In this document: positions 55,015 to 64,000 of the stretch, one piece after another
Layout: the number at the start of each line of letters is the position of its first letter
Numbering within the stretch: position 1 is the stretch's first letter
Assembly: GCA_018806985.1 (NCBI GenBank)
Contig: JADANN010000385.1
Location: forward strand, 1 to 64,000
DNA: 64,000 nt
Direction: 5' to 3'
DNA from: Angiostrongylus vasorum
Taxonomy: Eukaryota > Nematoda > Chromadorea > Rhabditida > Metastrongylidae
The notes under the pieces: generated by a model
Seen by the model: the letters and a program-made list of their open reading frames with translations, nothing else
The model's database searches: none
Told to the model about the DNA's origin: nothing
Program-made: the position numbers and the translations under genes

Positions 55015-55340
55015 TCATCACCATGATCGTCATCCTTTTTGGGAATGTCAAACAGCACTTCCTAGGCAAACTTGCTACCAGTTTGCCCACTCCGGAAATG
55101 TGAGACTAGGTTAGCCAAATGCTGGGTCGTTCTCTCATCATCATCATATCCTTTTTGAGAATCGTAAACAGCACTTCCCAGGCAAACTTGCTACCAGTTT
55201 GCCCACTCCGGAAATGTGAGACTAGGTTAGCCAAATGCTGGGTCGTTCTCTCATCATCATCATATCCTTTTTGAGAATCGTAAACAGCACTTCCCAGGCA
55301 AACTTGCTACCAATTTGCCAACTCCGGAGATGGGGGGGCT
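55015..55340 (-). repeat. Three-copy tandem repeat, 116-bp unit, derived from SINE family A
   Basis: The blocks CAGGCAAACTTGCTACCAGT...TTTGCCCACTCCGG...GAGACTAGGTTAGCC repeat at a 116-bp spacing (GAGACTAGG at 55102 and 55218). Units 1-2 are partly diverged at the 5' end, while units 2 and 3 are almost identical. The core reads like the minus strand of SINE family A (CAGACAAGTCTGGTACCAAT...TTTGCCGACCCCGG). Confidence 0.85.
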
Positions 55341-55945
55341 ACGTTAGTTGGAACAGCGCTCAGAACATCGACCCTATATGTCTTGATGCACGACATACCA
55401 CATTAAATATAGTTAAGCTACAAATATGCTTCAAAATGGCGTGCAATGTCACTGTAGATCATCCATAAATATTGCGAAATGTTTGTAAAAACAAAAAAAA
55501 AACTGTTTTTGCACCAACCAGTAAAATATGGAGCTAAATCACTGTGTTTACATATGTTTGACATGTTTACTACATTAAAAGATATTCACATGCATGATTT
55601 GTACATACGTATTTACCAGAGCGAACGAAAATCGCGAAGTGACATACGTACATCCCGCTATATACAACAAATCGAAGAGTTCGTCCCCATGACACCTTTC
55701 TATCAGACCGATCATGTACCTTCCTCAAATATTCTTAACAAGTGTTCACATAAATAACAGCAATAGCAAAAAAACACACACAAATAGGTAATGATAGAAA
55801 AACTGGGCGACCATAAGTAATACGGATAAAAAAGAGCTCAGCTCTATTGGTGTAATTATTGGAAGAAGTACTCAAATATCTGGAAACTGACTGAAAAAAA
55901 AGTAACATACATGAGAAAATGCTACAGCAACTAGATGGTACAATT

Positions 55946-57995
55946 TCATATCTTGCGCTCCTTCACAAGACGCTTGCAGACAATAAAGCTGAAAAAACAA
56001 TCTTCACATTACTGCGACCTTGACAACATAGCGCATTCCATTTGCAATACAGATCAAACATATCTAAACTTTTATGTTTCCAACTACTTATAGGACCGTT
56101 CAAAGACTTACAGTCTAAGATAATCATTGCGAATAAACACGATGATCACCAACTATAACTATGTCCACCGATCATGTGAGGGATTATGAGCTCTCGCAAG
56201 ACTACGTGGTACGTACTCATGCAATGGATAGAGGGTTATGTGCATTGTATAGTGCATGTAAATTCCACAAAGACTGTAACCACGTGGCAGAGAAATATAT
56301 AAAAGATGCCTCGAGGCCACTTACAGCAAAACCGCACGAAAATGGTCAGGAAGCTACCCAAGATTAGGCGCACTCACGGTAAAGCCTAGCTTGTAAGCAA
56401 TAAATCCCCGAATATTAAAAAAAAGAACATAAAGGTGAAAGAAGCCCACGCACTATGATGTCAAAATGAGCTATTAAGCCCTCACTATGCCTATATCGCT
56501 CAAAAAATGACAAAATTACAGATGGCGTAAGTACTAAACAATCACCGTATTTTCATATTCCTAATACACTCAACGACTGGACTACCACAAAAAAAAAAAT
56601 CGATGACCAGACCACTTTCGAGGGGACTTTATGAAGAAAGAAGGTACCTAGTTTTAAAAATTATAAGCGTCAGCCACTGAAGTCTTCTAGGTCGAATTAA
56701 TACCTTCGCCAATTTAGGTAAACTACAACACCGTTACACTCACCAAATTCTCAGATCAGTGGTTCGAAAAAAAGAACCCAAACGAAAAATAATGCACATT
56801 AGGTGGAAAAAAATATTGTTTAGTGCTCTGGCTTTCTTAGATTTTTTAGAGACTAATGAAAACACCACTGAAAAAGGCTGAGCACTTACCCAATGGCAGC
56901 TCCGATGACGAATGTTACAATGTTGGAAACGATGAAGCCGACAACCACTTGAAATGATACAGACTTTGGCTCGACATCATAAGCAAACACAGTCATCAAT
57001 TCGTGCTCAGGCGAGTTCGGCGGAGTGGTTAGATTTGAACCATACTGTCTCATACGCACACATCTAACCATATATAAAATAATTTTCACATTCATGACTA
57101 CGAAAAACTATTAACTATATGAAAAACTGTATGACCTGACTTTAAAAAATTAGGCTAGCACACATCTAAAATATGTGGCTACTGTGATATTTCAGATAAC
57201 TAAAAACGGCGAGAAAATCGAGCAAAAATGTCGAACTATGCATGGTTTATTGCTAGAAAAGAATCAGTAGAGGGATTCAGCTTTAAAGAATGCCATTCCG
57301 ACACACTTACCCGGATACTTGGATGGCCTGTCTTCACTGATTGTGCGGACCCTAGCATAATTTCCATTCTACGGAGAAATGCTAGATTAGCCGTTGTGGT
57401 TCCTTGAAGCGCCGAGGACAGCCTGGTTAAAGTATGTCCTAGGTCGTCAACACCACAGGCAGTCGCGGCCATTGTGGATCAGAGGGAGATTTCCCAGCAT
57501 ACGACTAGTTTGATACCAGGACGGTGGTAGATTCTGGTATTGGTCTACTCTTAGCTGGGCTTCCTGATGTAAAGGCCAGACCCCCTTTCAGCTTGGGAGA
57601 TCCTGCCATGGGAATGAATCCACCCGCTGTACATCGCAGCCCGACACCATGAACGTCTCCCAGCCACGATAAGGCGGTAAATCGTTGGGAAGCATTACGA
57701 CACAGATGTATGATAATATGTCAAAACTACATTTAAATATACTGGATGTTGCAGTCGTTCATTATGATTTAGTAATTCTACTATTCATATAAACAATAAG
57801 GAAACAACACTACCATCCTTAGATAAACTCAAGCGACGAAAATCAACCCACTTCGGTGGATAAGCCTCAGGTCTGCTACTCCAGTCCCACATCCAATCGG
57901 TGTTCTTACCAGGAGGCAACATATCGCGCACGAGCCTATACTTCACTTGCTCAAGGTTATCGAATTCCACATGTGGAGATTGTAGAGAGACAGGA
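55946..57995 (-). CDS. dct-1: BNIP3/NIX-type mitophagy receptor (DCT-1-like), C-terminal exons
   Basis: Tail-anchored outer mitochondrial membrane protein; family members promote mitophagy, and C. elegans DCT-1 acts in stress-induced mitophagy. Exons on the minus strand: 57995-57814 ([20 protein letters not shown], then [20 protein letters not shown]), about 57070-56890 ([17 protein letters not shown], then the start of the membrane segment) and 55988-55946. The last two join in frame through AT-T-GG|C to give [20 protein letters not shown] and a stop. The WSSRPExxPPK block is the family hallmark. The single membrane segment near the C-terminus has a GAAIG (GxxxG) dimerisation motif followed by KRL, as in BNIP3. 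Phases of the first two exons do not match at the acceptors I can see (one base left over versus one needed), so a small exon or another acceptor is missing. A family B copy sits in that intron. The N-terminal part lies upstream and is unresolved. Confidence 0.8.
57312..57695 (-). repeat. Interspersed family B copy
   Basis: Full-length in minus orientation in a dct-1-like intron, from the complement of CCATCCAAGTATCC to CCACGATAAGGCGGTAAATC. At its 3' border a GTAAGTGT donor-like sequence occurs on the gene's strand. Confidence 0.9.
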
Positions 57996-58679
57996 CTAAA
58001 AGATGCGATTAAATGAACTAAGCAAGCTCATTAGATAAGCAGAACAATTGTCTCTTTTCCAAGCATAAATAATGTGGTTTGACGAAGATGTGACGTATTC
58101 TTCGATAATTAGTTATACCAGTCTACCGAAACGTCTTAAATTACCCGAATAGTCAATGTTCAAATTCTTTTCTCAATGCTGTTCCTCAACTCGAAAGCTG
58201 CTTCCTTTCCGCACAGTAAATTTAAAGAAGCTGTTGCATACGCTAACGAAACTACCACGTAATATTTAAGGCTAGTCATTCGTTGTTATGTAAATCCCTA
58301 CAAGAATCAACTGTGCGTGTCGAGAATACTCTCCACAAAACTCCTTGCACTAATACTTTCTATCTTCTAATGCACTTTCCTTGCACTATGTGTAAATTGC
58401 TTCCTGGAAGTCAGCTCAAGTTACTTCGGTGCTTTGCTGTACCTTTTTACGTTAATAGATTCACAGCTGAGTTGTAACGAATTAATGGTTGACAGACGCT
58501 CCGCAATTTTTAAGAAGTCAACATGTTACAAAAACATTGACTGGAAAAGAACTGCGGACACGGCAGCAGCACCCGCCTTAAGGGTGGTCTGCAGAAATGG
58601 CCATCAAAAATATCTTCACATCTCTTCGTGAGCTGCCAATTGCCCCCTTACTCTTCTAGGTGAATTCTCCTTGTATCTA

Positions 58680-59290
58680 TTGTTTTTCTCCCATGCTGAT
58701 AGGTTCTTGAGGAATTAAATGGCGGATTTCAATGTGTACCTTTGAAGTAGCATATTCCAGCTCAGAAAAAAGAGATTTATTAAACGAAATAAAGACTTTT
58801 TGAATCAAAACATTCTTGTCAACGAGGGGTAAGTTTATGTGCTCCGGCTGAGCCAAACCCCGGATTTCTGGAGACAATGAAGTGGTTTATGGCAGGGCCT
58901 CTGCTTAGTTTTTGAAGCATTTCAAGAACACGAAGTTGTCGAGATGCTTGAAGAAGTGGTAGTGGATCCTCTTTGTCATAATCTTTTAACCCCAATTCAA
59001 AAAGCAGTAACGTGTTCAATCAGCAGCCAACCACCAAACAGTCAGCATTGCCTTTTTTCGGTGCAATTTTGGCATTGTGACGCATCACAGAGCTTCATCA
59101 CCGTCCAATCACTAAGCCTGTCATCGCAGGTTGTCGTAGAGGGTCCAGCTTTCATCATTTATCACAGCACGGTAGATAAACGAGCAGTTTTGATGGTGTA
59201 GAAGAGACGCGATTCTTCAAAATGGCGATCTTTTCGCTTTCCATTCAATTCATACGAGATCTATTTACCAAGCTTCCACAGCTTCTTAAT
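58680..59290 (-). pseudogene. Mariner-type transposase, decayed, second copy
   Basis: Minus-strand pieces: NDESWTLYDNLR (near 59145), KLHRKKAMLTVWWLAA (near 59060), and the C-terminal part AINHFIVSRNPGFGSAGAHK then LTPRWQEC (58890-58800). The region with the second and third catalytic Asp (HDNARPH...PDLAPSDYH) is deleted, so LELGLKDY runs almost directly to the C-terminus. It lies in or upstream of the dct-1-like gene on the same strand. Confidence 0.75.
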
Positions 59291-61036
59291 TCTTTAGATG
59301 TTCTGGAATAGTTGAGATGATAATAGAGTTCTCTGCAAGTTCTAGAAAAGTTTTGGATGTATTTGCTTCCACCAAGGCCTTAAATTTATTGTTTCCAATA
59401 GAAGAAGGATGCCCCCAAATTCTTGAATTCAGCGTCGCACCACGCATTCATTTATAGCTCCTTAGCTTCATATCTCATTAATACTTTTAACCATACGAGC
59501 TACGTACGATCGAGTGAAAGCTGATTGGCCGAATTTCTTGTTTTGACACCTCAACTGCTAACCTGCAAAACTTAATGAAAACAGTTTGTACTATAACTCA
59601 ATAGTATTGGGTGGAACTGCATACGAATGCTGTGCACTGGTAAACAATAATATGTCATTCGAAGGAATTCAATGCTAAACATACAAAATAAGTGTGAAAT
59701 TATAAACCGCGTACTAATTTCCGAACATAACTCTTGACCAGTCCGTTATAGAAGTTATACTCTCTTATCATCAGTGTTAATCCATGTTCTTCTGGTTAAA
59801 TCTCCTGATTGAGTTCGAGATCGTCTTAATGTCAACACTACCTACATGTACATTAATTATCTTAGACTGAGGCATACACCGATGAAGACAAGCAACACAC
59901 AAGGACCAGCCTGTTATGCAACAACACGCCATTACTAGCCTATCACCATACCACACTTTGTTCAGACAGTCAATTCAATCCTCAACACTTCTTCAGAACG
60001 TGGCGTAGTGGGTCCACCTTGCAAATGCATTCTTAAATATAACGGAGCAACCTAACGAAAGTGTTGGACTTCATGAGTCTCCAAATAACTAGCAAATCTC
60101 CAATATTAATACGTATTCTGGAAAGACAGGTTAGTGGCGTAGCAACAATTCCACTGAGACACAACATCATCTTCCTACCAAACAATCCAACATTTCGACG
60201 AGAACCCTTCGTTCCAATCCAGCAGCACAACAAAGTATCCCGGTCTAATTCCAGGAGCAAATATCCGACTGATTAATTATTCTTTATCGACTACCTACTT
60301 ATTCCAGTTGTAAAACGACCACCTACTAGTTAATACAGTGCAAATTTCCCCACTCTGAGTAAACTGTACAAATGTATCTGGATATGAAAGAAAAAAAGCA
60401 ACACCTTTCCTTACGTCGGCAACACCAAGGCACGTGACATTTTCTGATTCACCATCAAATTTTCGAACGCCTTTACAAAACCAGCAGTCTAGCTTCCGAA
60501 CTAGGAAAAAACGCCTCTAACAGTGACAGAACTAAAAGTGTTTGAAACGAATGGCACAATAGAAATTTTGTTTACGAACGCACTAGGTAGGTGATAAGAA
60601 AAGTGAACTATGATTAGAAAGCCATTCCTCGGAGGAACAAGGAATTAAGTCGGCGGTTCAGAAACAGTGGAAATGGAAATCCAGAAATCAGGTCCAATGA
60701 TTAATAGAAGTCCCTTGATCAGTAGAAGTTCTTGCCTCTAGAGAAAATAAACACTACCTTAGCCTCGAGTCTTTATCCCTGTGCTCATCAAGCATCGATG
60801 CGTCTACACTGCTACACAAGCTCGTCCTACTTGGTGCCAACTCAACCCATGACTCTGTAAGTATGACTAAAGCTTCATAAACAAATACTTCAAAAGAAAC
60901 ATACGCTTGTCAATCTTAGCTGTAAGGTTTACCATCGATCAGAACCTCACGGCTGTGAAAAACGTGATCAATGCCGAAATCCAAGTTCTTATCCATAGGT
61001 CACCTTAAGAATCGCCAAGCTGAAAATATGGACTAC
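59291..61036. other. No confident feature
   Basis: A minus-strand stretch near 60260-60170 (acceptor GGAATTAG, reading TGILCCAAGLERRVLVEMLD, donor TTTG|GTAGGA) could be another exon, but nothing supports it beyond the frame. Confidence 0.4.
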
Positions 61037-61206
61037 CTGGCATACTATCTGCATCCTCAAACTTTTCAAATGCACCGATTCGCTTCTTCACATCGAACAT
61101 CTTTGGCTTTGAGAAATCGAAAAACGACATATCTACCCGCACTGAAATATCATCAATACAGCAAGCAGTACTGTCCAATGAGGACGGATGGTTCACAGAT
61201 GAAGAG
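61037..61206 (-). CDS. Candidate upstream exon, possibly of the dct-1-like gene
   Basis: A minus-strand open stretch bounded by ACATTAG acceptor and CCAG|GTAGTC donor: one base, 56 codons, one base. It reads SSSVNHPSSLDSTACCIDDI, then DMSFFDFSKPKMFDVKKRIG and AFEKFEDADSMPG. The composition is protein-like, and the position and strand fit a BNIP3-family N-terminal region, which is Ser-rich and poorly conserved. The phase does not fit the exon at 57995 directly, so at least one further exon would be needed. It could belong to another gene. Confidence 0.4.
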
Positions 61207-61209
61207 CTA

Positions 61210-62625
61210 ATGTTGTATTGCAAAAATACTAAAAGAAATAGTTTTCTTCGAAAATTTTAACGAAGTACAGACGATGTGAACACGTTTACAGAAAACAGAT
61301 GAAGAAAAAGACGAAAAACAACAATGACAGGTATTACAAGTGACGAAAATCGACAGTGTAACTGAGCCGTATGGGACGGAATGAAATATGGCCAGTCGAG
61401 ACCAGTTATCCTGTCACAAACGCGTTAATATCAAAGCATTGGGAACCAATAGAAGGAACTCATCTGGTTCTACGAAAAGCTTAAAATCTGTAGAGAAGCA
61501 GAAACGAAGTCGCCGTTACAGTTTCCCCCGGTAGTTAATGGAAAAGAGAACTCCGTTCATACAAAAAACGAAAAATCAAGATATCAAGTACTCTACTAAG
61601 CAGAGGGAATCATTAAGGATGGATGTAAATTTCACTCATTAAGGTGAACAAATATGAAAACGTAAAGCGTAACAAGCTCTAAGATGCAATTAAAGAGCAG
61701 CCAATGGCCAACAAAACGTCATCACTGCACAGTAATGTGTGCTCTAATGCATAAGAGAAGTCGTCTGCCTAGTTATTTGACTAAAAGAAAGTAACAAAAC
61801 ACTCCCATATCCAATTCCATTGGAATACTAGCAGAAGTTCCTGTTCAGTAACAAAGTGAAAATCCTGAAAGTGCTTCAACAGAAATCAAGTGCAACGTCA
61901 AGAAACGGATATCAAAGCAAAACAACAGGAAAAGAAACGACATCGAGCCACATGCACTGAACTAAGCCGAGTAATGCGACCGAGTAAGAAAGTTGAGAGT
62001 AGTATTGACAATGACAACAGAACAGCGATTAAGCGCTCAGGAAATAATTCGTAGTAACAGTTAGTTAGTCACAGTGATAGTTCGAAGGAATAGCATTGAT
62101 GAGTTTTGACTCGTGTGAAAATCCTCATCGCGTAATTTACCATGCAAAAAACATGCCGTAATTACGGACTTGGAAAAGAATTATGAATGAGATCTTAAAG
62201 ACAAGCTTTAACCACACGATGATCAATAACTGTGAAGCAACACGTGGTATTCTTGACGAAAATCCAGCTCTATCAGTAATTTACTTCTATTTTTAAAGGA
62301 AACGTAAAGAATACCTCAAGCGAAGCGAATCACTTCGAAATGTCTGCAACCATGTTGTCTTTGAGGCACAAACATCAATGTCTACGTCTACAATACTCGT
62401 ACAACAGAACAATACAGCCTACCGCTGTGTTACATTTCGATGAAATACTTGAATAATAGACGAAAATACATATTAGCGTTAAGCGTAGCCCAGTAACATA
62501 CGCAGGAACGTACCAGTTGGCCAGATAGACAAGCACGTGACTCCGAACGCTGAAATGGCGAATGCTGTCGCAATGCGCACACAGCCGGCACGTGACCAAA
62601 CATGCGATATGAAGCCCCGGCCGGG
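61210..62625. other. No recognisable feature
   Basis: Adenine-rich on the plus strand; no conserved frame on either strand. Confidence 0.55.
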
Positions 62626-62633
62626 TTGACGTC

Positions 62634-62680
62634 CGTCCGTCCGTTCGTACGTGCGTTCGTTCGTTCGTTCGTTCGTCAAC
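62634..62680. repeat. (CGTC/CGTT)n tetranucleotide repeat
   Basis: CGTCCGTCCGTCCG followed by GTTC repeats, directly before the larger ATGT array. Confidence 0.9.
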
Positions 62681-62721
62681 AGCGTCGATGTGCACACCAA
62701 TACCAGTTGTGCATGATGCAT

Positions 62722-62742
62722 ACATACGTGTATATATGTATG

Positions 62743-62776
<34 letters not shown>

Positions 62777-62868
62777 TGTATGTATGTATGTATGTATGTA
62801 TATGTATGTATGTATGTGTATATATGTATGTATGTATGCATGTGTGTATGTGTATGTGTGTACAGGTG
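62722..62868. repeat. (ATGT)n microsatellite
   Basis: Long GTAT/ATGT tetranucleotide array with occasional GTATAT units. The apparent open frames rich in Met-Tyr-Val-Cys or His-Thr-Tyr-Ile on both strands are products of this repeat, not genes. Confidence 0.95.
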
Positions 62869-63224
62869 CGTGTTATGTGTATATGATCATCTTAAATAAT
62901 ATTATTCGACATGCGACGTTGATAAAGGACGGAAAATATGGAACAATAACAACTTCTAATACTGTGCAATACGTTACACACATGTCGTATGTGCAGCACC
63001 TGTTGAAATTCTATGATTCTATCGATTGATCGGCTGATTGATCGTAATCGGCTCCGGCACGTGAAACGCGTCAGTCTTCCACCGTTATGATCTAATCGGC
63101 AAAGGCGGCGATTAGATTCCGATCGTGGAAGAGAAATGCTAATTCGATTTCAGATTTCAGGTTAGCAAGAAAAAAAAGGACGATGATCACGTTTGTTGGT
63201 ACGTTAACAAAAATAGAGGTGAGA

Positions 63225-63512
63225 GTAAAAGGATAAAAGGGATAAAGCTCTCGGCGTTGATCAATCCTGATGGATGCGCCATGCATTCGACATCAATAGG
63301 CATCGTTGGAGGTGACTGAATGCAAATGTCGCCTTAACAATTACTCGCGGTGGCCTACCGATGTATCGAGCCAATGCTTGCTGCTATCCTCCCAGACAAG
63401 TCTGGAACCAATTTGCCGAACCCGGAGAGATCAAAGGCCTAATGAGCCATGGACGTAGGGAGCGACCCCATCCCATGTGCACTGCAGGGATCCTCCGACC
63501 ACGGCGCCACAA
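63225..63512 (-). repeat. SINE family A copy
   Basis: Full-length in minus orientation: tail AAAAGGATAAAAGGGATAAAG, body, head complement CGACCACGGCGCCACAAATG. Confidence 0.9.
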
Positions 63513-63918
63513 ATGATAATCGTTTAGGACAGAAATTTGATCCGATGATGTTTCCCAATGGGAGCGACAAGCGAACGCGTTTTCATCTGATGAATGAATG
63601 GATGGATGGATGAGTGAATGGATTTACAAATGATGCTTCTAGTTGCCGAACATAAACGTAAAACAAAGACCATGCCAAAAGTGAAATACTACTGGTTATG
63701 AAAACTGTTTTGCAAAAACCAGTCAAACGTTGACGATTTGAGCATCTCATGTCTGTTTTAGGCATGACAACAATTCGGTAGTCGGAAAAGGTGAAAGTGA
63801 AAGTAAGCGAGCGGATTGAATCTCATCGAAGGGTTTTGCGATCCACTGTCGTATTCGTGCGAAAATGACAGATCAGGAACCAGATAGAGAACGACACAAT
63901 ACTGTGATTATGATGATG

Positions 63919-63974
63919 ATCATGAGCATGATGACGATGATGATGATGATCATCATCGTCATCATGCTCATGAT
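63919..63974. repeat. Perfect 25-bp inverted repeat with 6-bp loop
   Basis: 63919-63943 is the exact reverse complement of 63950-63974, built of GAT/ATC triplets with two GAGCAT-type interruptions that are mirrored. The loop is TGATGA. Confidence 0.95.
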
Positions 63975-64000
63975 GGACATCGCGCTGTGCAGTATGAATG

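Noticed and set aside
55479..55757. 92-residue plus-strand frame
   Set aside because: Lys/Ile-rich, low-complexity, no known domain; overlaps the likely 3' untranslated region of the minus-strand gene.
56161..56367. 68-residue plus-strand frame [15 protein letters not shown]
   Set aside because: Lies inside a dct-1-like intron on the opposite strand, with no acceptor, donor or recognised domain.
58125..58135. Another CCGAAACGTC as a hammerhead candidate
   Set aside because: No CTGANGA box and no flanking helix I pairing, so a short match is expected by chance.
62479..62886. Long frames rich in Met-Tyr-Val-Cys or His-Thr-Tyr-Ile
   Set aside because: They are translations of the ATGT microsatellite on both strands.

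Overview
The window is nuclear DNA from a nematode, most likely a clade V parasitic (strongylid, hookworm-like) species. Evidence: small exons separated by long repeat-filled introns, TTTCAG-type splice acceptors, acceptors placed 0-5 nt before start codons (spliced-leader style), and exons clearly homologous to Caenorhabditis proteins. No bacterial features, CRISPR arrays or operons of prokaryotic type are present.

Five gene loci can be supported. (1) Histone H3.3, + strand, 26517-27188, three exons, complete. (2) An unrecognised nuclear-looking protein of about 600 residues, - strand, 27857-32551, convergent with H3.3. (3) A SEM-5/GRB2 SH3-SH2-SH3 adaptor, + strand, 36106-42146, seven exons, 234 residues, complete; it is divergent from locus 2. 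(4) A mitochondrial sideroflexin, + strand, 46185-54579, eight exons, 319 residues, with one non-consensus splice donor. (5) A BNIP3/NIX-type mitophagy receptor (C. elegans DCT-1 type), - strand, 55946-57995 for the recognisable C-terminal exons, plus a candidate upstream exon at 61037-61206; its 5' end is unresolved. Nothing suggests these genes form a pathway; they are unrelated neighbours.

The first 25 kb holds no gene I can support and is a graveyard of transposable elements. These include a Penelope-like element with inverted terminal repeats (434-2799), three RTE-type non-LTR fragments, a decayed mariner (a second one lies at 58.7-59.3 kb), a 330-bp foldback MITE, a 2.1-kb element with long terminal inverted repeats, and copies of two short families spread through the whole window. 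The commonest is a tRNA-derived SINE of about 290 bp (16 recognisable copies). Another is a non-coding family of about 390 bp (8 copies, here called R2-like family B; unrelated to R2 retrotransposons). A second SINE family has two copies. SINE and family-B copies sit inside introns of sem-5, sideroflexin and the dct-1-like gene.

The most interesting signals are hammerhead-ribozyme-like motifs in and near Penelope-type terminal repeats, one with an apparent compensatory change in helix III. Others are a satellite whose 116-bp unit derives from a SINE fragment, two GC-AG introns plus an apparent GG donor in otherwise well-conserved genes, and several nested or chimeric repeat insertions. All calls rest on reading the sequence by eye; no database search was run.
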